DNA of 22,187 nt. It comes from an uncultured Alistipes sp. (GTDB lineage: Bacteria; Bacteroidota; Bacteroidia; Bacteroidales; Rikenellaceae). The position numbers were made by a program, and so were the translations under genes. Under the pieces are notes generated by a model. The model did no database searches. It saw only the letters and a list, made by a program, of their open reading frames with translations, and was not told where the DNA came from. Shown here in pieces: positions 14,751-22,187 of the stretch (the stretch's first letter is position 1; each line of letters opens with the position of its first letter). The stretch spans positions 1 to 22,187 of the forward strand of contig CALBKP010000115.1 of the NCBI GenBank assembly GCA_937895825.1, read 5' to 3'.

Positions 14751-15479
14751 TTATTTATCACTCTTATCACCAAAACCTAAGTCATCCTTAGATTCATCCT
14801 TATCAGGGCCACCCCATAGGAATATCTGCGACTCGGTACCCTCCCTTAGACGGCCTATATTCTTGCGATGTGTAATCACCAATAGTATTGCCACAACCCA
14901 CGAGAAGATGATAAACGGCACGCTCTCGAACGGAGCCGCAGGGTTGTATGTCATAGTCGAGAATATCATCACGAAACATGGATAGCAACAGCCAGCCACC
15001 ATCGAGGCCAACGACACATAGTGCCAGATGGCAAATACCACGCACCACACGCCGAAGCATAGCAGCAAAATGGGGGCATAAATACCGGTTCCAGCACCCA
15101 ATAGCGTAGCTACACCCTTGCCACCCTTGAAGCCAGCGAAGATGGGATATATATGTCCGATAACCACGGCTACGGTGGCAATGATACGTAGATTTATTAG
15201 CCACGCATCGCTCACAGCCTCATCATAACGCATCAGCGAGGTGAGAATAACCGCAACAAAGCCCTTGAAATAGTCGATGATAAACACGGGCAGCGCAGCA
15301 CGCTTACCCAATACTCGCAACATATTTGTCGTACCAGCATTTTTACTTCCATGCTCGCGAATATCTATGCCATAATATTTTTTTCCGATCCACACCGCAC
15401 TCGGTATCGATCCCAACAAATAGGCAACAACGATTATAGCGATGGCACTAAGCCATGTCAATACTGTCCACTCTCCCAT
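14751..15479 (-). CDS. plsY: Glycerol-3-phosphate acyltransferase PlsY
   Basis: Inner-membrane enzyme that transfers acyl from acyl-phosphate to glycerol-3-phosphate, the first step of phospholipid synthesis. It has 242 residues and multiple membrane segments. The three PlsY motifs are visible: LLGSIPSAVWIGK, then GSKNAGTTNMLR (substrate binding), and FKGGKGVATLLG. The tail (from about residue 205) is a charged cytosolic extension rich in Lys and Asp, somewhat longer than in minimal PlsY. No plsX is in the window. It heads a two-gene transcript with the M64 peptidase gene and has a consensus promoter about 60 bases upstream. Confidence 0.96.
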   Translation of the reverse strand: MGEWTVLTWLSAIAIIVVAYLLGSIPSAVWIGKKYYGIDIREHGSKNAGTTNMLRVLGKRAALPVFIIDYFKGFVAVILTSLMRYDEAVSDAWLINLRIIATVAVVIGHIYPIFAGFKGGKGVATLLGAGTGIYAPILLLCFGVWCVVFAIWHYVSLASMVAGCCYPCFVMIFSTMTYNPAAPFESVPFIIFSWVVAILLVITHRKNIGRLREGTESQIFLWGGPDKDESKDDLGFGDKSDK

Positions 15480-15541
15480 ATATACGTTTATTTCTTTAAT
15501 TTTCAGCGCTTTGTCATACAGCCACTACACGCCATGATATA

Positions 15542-15572
15542 CAAAGATAAGAATAATATCGCGAATAGCAAA
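15542..15572 (-). promoter_or_regulatory. Promoter of plsY
   Basis: On the minus strand TTTG (15569-15572), 19-base spacer, TATCTTTG (15542-15549): full match to the Bacteroidota consensus. It implies a leader of roughly 57 bases. Confidence 0.8.
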
Positions 15573-15656
15573 TTTTTATGCGCCATAGTTGCATTTCTCT
15601 CGGCTATCTATTGGCGGTGGCTCAGAGCTCGGAGAAAGAAAAAAGAGAAAATTTAG

Positions 15657-15686
15657 TTGCAGATTTCAAAAAATTGCGTAATTTTG
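15657..15686 (+). promoter_or_regulatory. Promoter of the YitT-family gene
   Basis: TTG (15657-15659), 19-base spacer, TAATTTTG (15679-15686), matching TAnnTTTG. The leader would be about 25 bases. Confidence 0.7.
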
Positions 15687-15700
15687 TTTTATAAAATTAC
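15678..15700. promoter_or_regulatory. Palindrome over the start site, candidate operator
   Basis: Perfect inverted repeat GTAATTTT/AAAATTAC with a 7-base centre, covering the -7 box and the likely transcription start. It could bind a dimeric regulator or be an AT-rich coincidence. Confidence 0.4.
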
Positions 15701-15714
15701 ATAATTGCATATTT

Positions 15715-16734
15715 ATGAAACTACAACTTAACTTTGCAAACCTTACAACCTCAGTTAAAGAGTCTGTAACAGATTGGCATTGGTGGTCATCTATTGGTCA
15801 GATTGTCTTTGGTTGTTTTCTTGTAGCCGTCGCCTTCGTTGTCTTTATCAACCCTTACGACCTCGTACCTGGAGGTATCTACGGTTTGGCTCTCGTACTC
15901 CACAACCTATTCCCCTCAGTGCAAGTAGGTACTTTTGGTTATATGTTCGATGTGCCATTGATTCTCACCGCCCTAATACTCTTTGGCGGCACGTTTGGCG
16001 GTCGCACAATATTTGCATCGTTCCTCACACCAGGTATCATGAATATCCTCGACTACATAGTCTACCCTAACCAGGCGGCTATTGAGGCTCTCGACCCCAC
16101 CCTGCTTCTTGGTGGCACAGTCGATCTCTCACAGCATCTTATGCTTGCCGCTATCATTGGTGGTTGCTTCAGTGGTGTGGGCGTAGGTGTGGTTATCCGC
16201 AATAATGCCGCAACAGGTGGTACGGATATTACCGGCATGTTGCTGCATAAGTTCGCTAAGATGAAGTTCGCCAACGGCGTACTCCTCTCGGATGCAGTCA
16301 TCGTACTCAGCGGTCTTGTAGTTATTGGCTTCGGCGTGGGTCTACCCGAGGGTAAAGAGGCACAGGGACTACTTCTCTCGCTCTACTCAGCAGTATGTAT
16401 CTTCGTAAATGCCAAGGTTTTGGGCTACACGATTGACGGTGCATCACGCGATAAGCTCCTCTACATCATCTGCGAAGAGCACTCTGCCGCTATGCGCGAG
16501 TATATCCTTCACGAGTTGGGTCGTGGCGGTACATACATCAAGGCTAAGGGTATGTACACCGACCGCGACAAGGAGATGATCTTCCTCGTTGTTAACCGCA
16601 AGGAGGTACGCAACGTTCAGCACAAGATCAAGGAGTTCGACCATAAGGCATTTGTGGTTGTCACCGATGCTTACGACACCTTCGGCGAGGGCTTCAAGCC
16701 ATTCCCCGAGGAGAATGGCATGCCCACTGAATAA
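15715..16734 (+). CDS. YitT-family membrane protein
   Basis: A 339-residue inner-membrane protein of the YitT (DUF161 plus DUF2179) family. A cytosolic N-terminus is followed by about five to six hydrophobic segments (roughly residues 25-235). They carry the family pattern INPYDLVPGGIYGLALVLHN and a glycine-rich NNAATGGTDITGMLLHK. The last 100 residues (from GYTIDGASRDKLLYIICEE) are the soluble DUF2179 domain, a ferredoxin-like fold proposed to bind a small ligand. The family's transported substrate is not known. It has its own promoter with an overlapping palindrome and a clear terminator before miaB. Confidence 0.9.
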   Translation: MKLQLNFANLTTSVKESVTDWHWWSSIGQIVFGCFLVAVAFVVFINPYDLVPGGIYGLALVLHNLFPSVQVGTFGYMFDVPLILTALILFGGTFGGRTIFASFLTPGIMNILDYIVYPNQAAIEALDPTLLLGGTVDLSQHLMLAAIIGGCFSGVGVGVVIRNNAATGGTDITGMLLHKFAKMKFANGVLLSDAVIVLSGLVVIGFGVGLPEGKEAQGLLLSLYSAVCIFVNAKVLGYTIDGASRDKLLYIICEEHSAAMREYILHELGRGGTYIKAKGMYTDRDKEMIFLVVNRKEVRNVQHKIKEFDHKAFVVVTDAYDTFGEGFKPFPEENGMPTE

Positions 16735-16741
16735 ACATTCT

Positions 16742-16771
16742 GCGCGGCTCAAAAATGAGCCGCGCTATTTT
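16742..16771 (+). terminator. Terminator after the YitT-family gene
   Basis: Perfect 9-bp GC-rich stem GCGCGGCTC/GAGCCGCGC with a 6-base loop, followed by TATTTT. It ends 17 bases before miaB. Confidence 0.85.
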
Positions 16772-16788
16772 GAATATAAACATCGTCT

Positions 16789-18141
16789 ATGAGTATTAAC
16801 TATAACAACTTGAGACCGCTCACGGGTAGCGGCCGCAAGTTATATATCGAGACCTACGGTTGCCAGATGAACGTCGGCGACTCGGAGATTGTGGTCTCAA
16901 TCATGCAGGAGGAGGGCTTTCGCTATACCGAGAGCCTGGAGGAGGCAGACATCGTTCTAATCAACACATGCTCTATCCGCGACAACGCCGAGCAGCGTAT
17001 CTGGGGTCGTCTGAGCGAAATGCGCCGCATGCGCAAGCAGAAGCCATCGCTCATCATCGGCATCATCGGCTGCATGGCCGAGCGTCTAAAGGAGGAACTC
17101 ACAAAAGGTGGCACGGGCGTAGATATCGTTGCAGGCCCCGATGCCTATCGTGACCTTCCACGCCTCGTTCGCGAAGTCGACAACGGAGCTACGGGCGTGA
17201 ACGTCGAACTCTCGAAGGAGGAGACCTACGCCGAGATTGCACCCGTGCGTTTGGACAAGAATGGCGTGAGTGCCTTTATCGCCATTATGCGTGGTTGCAA
17301 TAACTACTGCTCATACTGCGTTGTGCCCTACACTCGCGGCATTGAGCGCAGTCGTGATGCCGAGACCATCATCTCGGAGGCTCGCACGCTCTTCGAGAAT
17401 GGCTACCGCGAGGTGACTCTCCTCGGCCAGAACGTAAACTCATACCGCACAGGCGAGGTAGACTTCCCCGAGCTGTTGAAGCGCGTGGCCGAGATATCAC
17501 CCCTCTTGCGTGTTCGCTTTGCCACATCACATCCCAAGGATATCAGCGACAAGCTCCTTGAGACTATGGCCTCGATGCCCAACATCTGCAAGGCCATCCA
17601 TCTACCCGCACAGTCGGGCTCGTCGGAGATGCTCAAGCGCATGAATCGTAAATATACGCGCGAGTGGTACTTGGAGCGTGTGGCCGCGATCCGTCGCTAC
17701 ATGCCCGACTGCGCCATCACCACCGACCTCATCGCAGGCTTCGCGCATGAGACAGAGGAGGAGCACAAGGAGACTCTGACACTTATGCAGGAGGTGGGCT
17801 ACGACTTCGCCTATATGTTCAAGTACTCGGAGCGCCCAGGCACCTTTGCCCAGCGTAACCTCGGTGACGACATCCCCGAGGATGTCAAGACACGCCGCCT
17901 GACAGAGATTATCAACCTCCAGAACCACCTCTCGGAAGAGAGCAACAAGCGCGACGTGGGCAAGGAGTTCGAGATTCTCGTTGAGTGTACGTCGAAGCGC
18001 AGCGACGAGCAGCTCTCTGGCCGCACTTCGCAGAATAAGATGGTTGTCTTCGACCGCGGAGATCACAAGATTGGTGACTACGTGAAGGTTCGCATCACGG
18101 GATGTTCGTCAGCAACGCTCTTTGGCGAGGAGATACGATAA
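16789..18141 (+). CDS. miaB: tRNA methylthiotransferase MiaB
   Basis: Adds a methylthio group to i6A37 of tRNAs reading UNN codons; a cytosolic radical-SAM enzyme of 450 residues. The N-terminal domain begins KLYIETYGCQMN, and its cluster cysteines are Cys25, Cys61 and Cys95. The radical-SAM motif is CNNYCSYC (Cys170, 174, 177). The C-terminal TRAM domain (about 380-450) ends in ITGCSSATLFGEEI. The QMNVGDSE start and ASMPNICKAIHLPAQSGS segment favour MiaB over RimO or MtaB. The start is the only ATG ahead of the conserved region. A terminator separates it from the gene before; transcription may be by read-through or from an unseen promoter. It has its own terminator. Confidence 0.96.
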   Translation: MSINYNNLRPLTGSGRKLYIETYGCQMNVGDSEIVVSIMQEEGFRYTESLEEADIVLINTCSIRDNAEQRIWGRLSEMRRMRKQKPSLIIGIIGCMAERLKEELTKGGTGVDIVAGPDAYRDLPRLVREVDNGATGVNVELSKEETYAEIAPVRLDKNGVSAFIAIMRGCNNYCSYCVVPYTRGIERSRDAETIISEARTLFENGYREVTLLGQNVNSYRTGEVDFPELLKRVAEISPLLRVRFATSHPKDISDKLLETMASMPNICKAIHLPAQSGSSEMLKRMNRKYTREWYLERVAAIRRYMPDCAITTDLIAGFAHETEEEHKETLTLMQEVGYDFAYMFKYSERPGTFAQRNLGDDIPEDVKTRRLTEIINLQNHLSEESNKRDVGKEFEILVECTSKRSDEQLSGRTSQNKMVVFDRGDHKIGDYVKVRITGCSSATLFGEEIR

Positions 18142-18159
18142 TCCTATCGACACAACAGA

Positions 18160-18199
18160 TACGCCCACAAGGAGAACCTTGTGGGCGTACTTATTTTTA
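18160..18199 (+). terminator. Terminator of miaB
   Basis: Perfect 13-bp stem (18160-18172 with 18177-18189), AGAA loop, then CTTATTTTTAT. It probably also stops the convergent SGNH gene. Confidence 0.9.
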
Positions 18200-18217
18200 T
18201 ATAATAGAGTTACTCAT

Positions 18218-18997
18218 CTACTTCAGAGCCTCGATAAGGAGCGGCCTTAGTACCGATGCCCATACTCTATAACCTTCGCGGTTAACATGTAGTTGGTCGC
18301 TCTCGAAGTAGCCATTGTCCACGCTACCATCGGCCTTAAGTATCGGGGTATTCACATCCACAAAGGTCACGCCCTCGGTATGTGCCGCATAGTCCGCCAT
18401 AATATCATTAAACAGGCGGTGCTCCTGGCGCTTTGCTGCCCTACTCTCGTTGAACTTAATCGAGAGAATATATATCGGACACCATGGATAATCGGCCTTC
18501 AGACGCTCCACAAGCAGACGATAGAGGTCGAAGAGCTCCGTGGGATATAGGTCGCGGCCAAAGCCTCCGAGGTCGTTGTCGCAGTAAAAAACAAAGGCGC
18601 GTGGGCGGTAGTCATCAACCACAGTATCGTAATAGTAATGAATATCACGCAACATAGCACCACCATAGCCACGGTTTACAACCTTTAGCGGAGCCATATC
18701 CTCCTCAAGCGTGCGCCACAGACGTATCGACGAACTGCCAAAGAATAACACATCGCACTCCTTATCCTCACTCTTAGCCCTCTGGCGTAGCTCCTCGACA
18801 TCGCTTTTATCGTAGCGCATAATCCACTCCATATCATCGGCATAGTCCACCCGCAGCGATGAGGTTATAACGTATTCTTTGCCCTTACCCTCTTTCACCA
18901 CCACACCTCCAACATACTCACCACGGCTAAGCGTTCGTGAACTTGCACAGCCACTAAGCAATATTACAAGTGCTATAAATAATCCTAATCGTCTCAT
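18218..18997 (-). CDS. SGNH/GDSL-hydrolase lipoprotein
   Basis: A 259-residue predicted lipoprotein esterase. Signal peptide with lipobox LSGC, Cys17. SGNH blocks in order: FFGSSSIRLW (87-90, nucleophile probably Ser89), RGYGG (oxyanion Gly near 112), CDND (Asn141), and DQLH (Asp234, His237). This spacing fits carbohydrate- or lipid-acting SGNH esterases. An N-terminal insert of about 60 residues before block I (to residue 80) has no clear match. The start was placed at MRRLGLF; further upstream ATGs would bury the signal peptide. It is divergent from the CotH lipoprotein gene, sharing a 147-base intergenic region with promoters for both. Confidence 0.87.
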   Translation of the reverse strand: MRRLGLFIALVILLSGCASSRTLSRGEYVGGVVVKEGKGKEYVITSSLRVDYADDMEWIMRYDKSDVEELRQRAKSEDKECDVLFFGSSSIRLWRTLEEDMAPLKVVNRGYGGAMLRDIHYYYDTVVDDYRPRAFVFYCDNDLGGFGRDLYPTELFDLYRLLVERLKADYPWCPIYILSIKFNESRAAKRQEHRLFNDIMADYAAHTEGVTFVDVNTPILKADGSVDNGYFESDQLHVNREGYRVWASVLRPLLIEALK

Positions 18998-19026
18998 ACC
19001 ATCTGATTTTTTAGTTCTTTGATTTG

Positions 19027-19058
19027 TAAAGTTAGTGATTATTATTGAAATAGACAAA
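19027..19058 (-). promoter_or_regulatory. Putative promoter of the SGNH lipoprotein
   Basis: On the minus strand TTTG (19055-19058), 20-base spacer, TAACTTTA (19027-19034), one base off TAnnTTTG. Confidence 0.5.
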
Positions 19059-19085
19059 AGAGGATGTGATATCGAAAAAAAATTG

Positions 19086-19093
19086 TAAATTTG
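19086..19093 (+). promoter_or_regulatory. Putative -7 box of the CotH lipoprotein gene
   Basis: TAAATTTG matches TAnnTTTG, about 50 bases before the ATG. The -33 region has only a weak TGTG. Confidence 0.5.
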
Positions 19094-19144
19094 CGGAAAG
19101 TGACGCATCAGCACTTAATGAGAATAATCACTAAAACGATTATT

Positions 19145-21694
19145 ATGACAAACGCGATAGACAGAATACTATACTCGCTAATACTCCTCGCGCTACTAAT
19201 CGTAGGATGTACCAATGCCACCACCGATGAGGACGGAGCTTCAGGCACGACGAATAAGGGCGAGATTGAGATTAGCCTAAGTGCTACGATTGATGCACGT
19301 GAGATGCCACACCCAAAGCACGTATTCGCAGATGGCGACAACATCGGCATCTACGCCATAAACTACAATGGCACAACATATAGCGGCCTGTCAAGCCAGG
19401 GTAATCAGGCCGATAATGTCGCATACACCTACGATGGCGACAACGACTGCTGGTCATCCGATATTGGTGCATACTACCGTAATGCGCAGACTAACGTAGA
19501 CATTATTGGCTACTACCCCTATATGGAGATTGCGGATGCCTGCAACGTACAGACCACGGTCACATGCGACCAGTCGACAGCCGAGGGCTACGCTATGGCT
19601 AACCTGCTATGGACTAAGCAGCGCAACATAACACCCACAGCGAACGATATCGAGCTCACATTCAGTCCTATGCTTACGAGTATCGAACTAAAACTCGTTC
19701 GTGGCAAGGAGTGGAGCGACGAGGAGTGGAACTCCACGACAAAGAGTGGCGCAGTACGTAACATGCTAACCGACATAAAGTTTAATCTTACGTCTGGTAA
19801 AGTTACGGTCATCTCGGATGGTGCATCGAGCGATATAGCCATGTATCTCGACAGTGATAGCCTACATGCCATCGTAGCGCCACAGAGCATTAAGGCTGGT
19901 GTACAGCTATTTAAGGCAACCGTTGATGGTTTTACATACAACTTCAAATTATCTAACAATCAACACTTTGAGGCGGGAACACACTACACCTTTGAACTTA
20001 TCATCGACAAGCAGTCGGGCATACCGCCATCCGTAGGCAACAAGCTCACGGGCGATATTATCGGCACTCGATACTCAGTCGATTACACCACATCGGCACG
20101 CAGCGAGACGGTGAACACTAAGGCTAACCTCTTTGATGGCGACCTTACCACCTTCTTCGCCTCCTACGACCGCTCTAATACTTGGGCAGGCCTCGACCTC
20201 GGTACGCCACACGTTATCACTCGCATAGGCTATGCCCCACGTCCCACGCAGCCCTCGCGCGTGGTAACAGCACTTATCGAGGGTGCGAACAAGCCCGACT
20301 TTAGCGATGCTCTACCCATCTATATCATCAGCGAGGCTGCACCCGAAAATGAGATGACCTACGTCGACGTGAGCTGCTCGCGCGGTTTCCGCTACGTGCG
20401 CTATGTCACGCCCAACGACAAGCGTTGCAACCTCGCCGAGTTGGAGTTTTACGGCACGGAGGGCGAGGGCGACGACAGCCGACTATACCAGCTTACAAAC
20501 CTCCCGACCATTGTCATCAACACCGACAATGCCGCCGACATAGTATCCAAGGAGGTGGAGCTTAACAGCCATGTCTACATCATCTCCAACGATGGACGCG
20601 AGCTACTCTCCGACAGCGAAACTGCGGTGCGTGGCCGTGGCAATGCCAGTTGGGATTTCCCGAAGAAGCCCTATCGTCTTAAATTTAGCGAGAAGCGCAG
20701 CCCACTGGGTGCTCCAGCCAAGGCTAAGAAGTGGACGCTGCTTAGCAACTACGGCGACAAGACCCTTATGCGTAACATATTAGCCTTCGAGCTAAGCCGT
20801 CGCCTCGGCCTCGAATATACCCCCTTCTGTCAGCCCGTAGACCTTATCCTTAATGGCGAATATAAAGGATGCTACCAGCTCTGCGACCAAATAGAGGTAG
20901 ATGAGAATCGCGTGGACATTACCGAGATGAAGAAAACCGACACATCGGGCGACAACCTGAAGGGCGGCTACCTCATCGAGATTGATGCCTACGCCTACAA
21001 CGAGGCGTCGATGTTCGCCTCATACTATGGCACGCCCGTTACAATCAAGTCGCCCGACGACGAGGATATAACCTACGAGCAGAGCAACTACATATCGAAC
21101 TTCTACAACGCCCTGGAGAGTGCTGTTTTTGCCCACGACCTCACCGACACGGAGAATGGTTATCGCAAATATCTCGACGTGGATAGCTTCCTGCGCCACT
21201 TTATCGTTGGCGAGTTCTCGGGTAATACCGACACCTACTGGAGCGTATATATGTACAAGGATCGCACGAGCGACCAGCTCTACGTCGGCCCCGTGTGGGA
21301 CTACGACCTTGCCTTCGAGAACGATATACGCACCTACCCCATAAACTCGCTCGACGACTACATCTACGCCATACGAGGATCAGTAGCGAGCGATGCCGTG
21401 CGTAAGATGGTTGACCGCATCGTTAAGAACGACCCATTAGCACACGCACAACTCATTGATATATGGGATGATGCACGCCATGGTGGCATTGACAACACGT
21501 TGCTTGACTATGTTGACGAGACTGCTGCACTACTCAACGAGTCACAGAAACTCAATTTTTTGCGCTGGCCAATACTTAACCAGTGTGTCCACCAGAACTT
21601 CCAGGCCTTAGGCTCATACGAGGCCGAGGTTGAGACCGTACGCAATTACATAGAACAGCGCTTCGAGACACTTGATAGGATTATAAAACGATAA
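19145..21694 (+). CDS. Fimbrillin-like / F5-8 type C / CotH-kinase lipoprotein
   Basis: A large multidomain lipoprotein, 849 residues, probably surface-exposed. Signal peptide with lipobox LIVGC, Cys22. Residues about 35-300 resemble Bacteroidales fimbrillin/Mfa-like domains (FADGDNIGIYAINYNGT; IIGYYPY; TFELIID). Residues about 302-440 look like an F5/8 type C (discoidin) carbohydrate-binding domain (NLFDGDLTTFF; WAGLDLGTPHVITRIGY; LAELEFYG). From about 454 to the end is a CotH-kinase domain. It shows RGRGNASWDFPKKPYRLKF, NYGDKTLMRN, GEYKGCYQLCDQIEVDENRV and the metal-site WDYDLAFEN near residue 718. CotH proteins are atypical secreted kinases; the substrate here is unknown. The start was put at 19145 because earlier in-frame ATGs precede or disrupt the signal peptide. 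It is flanked by two SGNH hydrolase genes. Confidence 0.87.
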   Translation: MTNAIDRILYSLILLALLIVGCTNATTDEDGASGTTNKGEIEISLSATIDAREMPHPKHVFADGDNIGIYAINYNGTTYSGLSSQGNQADNVAYTYDGDNDCWSSDIGAYYRNAQTNVDIIGYYPYMEIADACNVQTTVTCDQSTAEGYAMANLLWTKQRNITPTANDIELTFSPMLTSIELKLVRGKEWSDEEWNSTTKSGAVRNMLTDIKFNLTSGKVTVISDGASSDIAMYLDSDSLHAIVAPQSIKAGVQLFKATVDGFTYNFKLSNNQHFEAGTHYTFELIIDKQSGIPPSVGNKLTGDIIGTRYSVDYTTSARSETVNTKANLFDGDLTTFFASYDRSNTWAGLDLGTPHVITRIGYAPRPTQPSRVVTALIEGANKPDFSDALPIYIISEAAPENEMTYVDVSCSRGFRYVRYVTPNDKRCNLAELEFYGTEGEGDDSRLYQLTNLPTIVINTDNAADIVSKEVELNSHVYIISNDGRELLSDSETAVRGRGNASWDFPKKPYRLKFSEKRSPLGAPAKAKKWTLLSNYGDKTLMRNILAFELSRRLGLEYTPFCQPVDLILNGEYKGCYQLCDQIEVDENRVDITEMKKTDTSGDNLKGGYLIEIDAYAYNEASMFASYYGTPVTIKSPDDEDITYEQSNYISNFYNALESAVFAHDLTDTENGYRKYLDVDSFLRHFIVGEFSGNTDTYWSVYMYKDRTSDQLYVGPVWDYDLAFENDIRTYPINSLDDYIYAIRGSVASDAVRKMVDRIVKNDPLAHAQLIDIWDDARHGGIDNTLLDYVDETAALLNESQKLNFLRWPILNQCVHQNFQALGSYEAEVETVRNYIEQRFETLDRIIKR

Positions 21695-21740
21695 AAAACA
21701 AGATTGCGGCTACCTCGGTAACCGCAATCTTTGTTTCTAT
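21693..21740. terminator. Bidirectional terminator
   Basis: Stem AAGATTGCGG/CCGCAATCTT (21700-21709 with 21722-21731) extended inside by TACC/GGTA with one mismatch. It is followed by TTGTTTCT on the plus strand and TGTTTTTT on the minus strand. It serves the convergent CotH and esterase genes. Confidence 0.88.
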
Positions 21741-21750
21741 AGGTTTAAGG

Positions 21751-22187
21751 CTACTCCCAACCAGTCAGACGTGCAAACTCCTCAATGACGATGCGCGCCA
21801 TCTTCTCCTGACCATAGCGATTGGGGTGCTCCGAAGCACCGAGGTCGGTGGTATTGTTATATACGTTGCACGAGATGTCGGCCATTGCCGCATTGGAAAT
21901 TGTTGCAACCATCTCCTTCACGCACTCAACAGCGTATGGCGAGTGTACCACGCACAACACTGGAAGCTCTGCTTGCCACTCGGCGCGTAGACGCTCGATA
22001 AGGGTACGATAACCCTCCACATACTGCTCCTCGGTAGGCTGAGGCATAGTACTAAAGTCGTTCGTACCCAACGTGATAACTATTGCATCGGGGCGATAGG
22101 GACTATTGTCAAAGTCCCAGTCGATAAATGGCTCCTCGTCGTAGGCGCGGAACACACGCGCACTCATCGTGAGCGTAGGGTCGGATA
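21751..22187 (-). CDS. SGNH hydrolase, CE2-like esterase (5' end missing)
   Basis: C-terminal 145 residues of an SGNH-fold esterase; the start lies beyond the window. Seen: VITLGTNDFS, the block III form typical of carbohydrate-esterase family 2 deacetylases. A conserved Arg/Trp-rich stretch follows, then the terminal block GASEHPNRYGQEKMA carrying the catalytic His. The Asp expected two or three residues before that His is absent (SEH). CE2 enzymes are known to work with a Ser-His dyad, so it need not be inactive. Block I with the nucleophile is outside the window. It is convergent with the CotH lipoprotein gene and shares its terminator. The likely role is removal of acetyl groups from glycans; the substrate is not known. 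Confidence 0.82.
   Translation of the reverse strand, partial: SDPTLTMSARVFRAYDEEPFIDWDFDNSPYRPDAIVITLGTNDFSTMPQPTEEQYVEGYRTLIERLRAEWQAELPVLCVVHSPYAVECVKEMVATISNAAMADISCNVYNNTTDLGASEHPNRYGQEKMARIVIEEFARLTGWE

Noticed and set aside
15351..15656. 101-residue plus-strand frame between plsY and the YitT gene
   Set aside because: It starts inside plsY antisense and covers the plsY promoter; no domain is seen.
17602..18066. 154-residue frame antisense to miaB
   Set aside because: The miaB frame is complete and conserved; the antisense frame has no motif or signal.

Overview
The window looks like chromosomal DNA of a Bacteroidales bacterium, most likely Rikenellaceae/Alistipes-like. This rests on several things: a lipid-anchored TamL (a Bacteroidota trait), a fimbrillin-like lipoprotein, many lipobox lipoproteins, and promoters matching the Bacteroidota pattern TTTG-19/21 nt-TAnnTTTG. 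The genus is a guess from general protein character; the phylum and order are firmer. There is no phage, insertion sequence, CRISPR array or rRNA.

Layout. 1-2051: 3' part of rpoC (+). 2052-2480: long non-coding stretch with a terminator and layered short repeats. 2481-3278: alpha/beta hydrolase (-). 3410-6739: dapF and tamL, directly abutting (+). 6740-7021: terminator inside a larger inverted repeat, then a second copy of the repeat block. 7022-7462: small lipoprotein (-), preceded by interleaved inverted repeats. 7778-8431: AqpZ-type aquaporin (-). 8446-8625: palindromic element. 8663-12057: operon of a DUF1573 protein, nfnA and nfnB (-). 12195-12527: tRNA-Asn and tRNA-Val, each behind a near-identical promoter. 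12721-13344: iron-type superoxide dismutase (-). 13449-15479: plsY followed by an M64-family peptidase (-). 15715-18141: YitT-family membrane protein and miaB (+). 18218-22187: surface cluster of an SGNH lipoprotein (-), a large fimbrillin/F5-8/CotH-kinase lipoprotein (+) and a CE2-like SGNH esterase (-, cut by the window end).

Most genes are core functions: transcription, DAP/lysine and peptidoglycan precursors, outer-membrane biogenesis, phospholipid synthesis, electron bifurcation, tRNA modification and oxygen defence. The accessory interest is in two places. One is the CotH-kinase lipoprotein between two SGNH hydrolases, a candidate envelope-modification locus. The other is the set of intergenic repeats: a composite octamer/nonamer/heptamer block present twice, a 180-bp palindrome, and a pseudoknot-like pair of inverted repeats in front of a lipoprotein gene.
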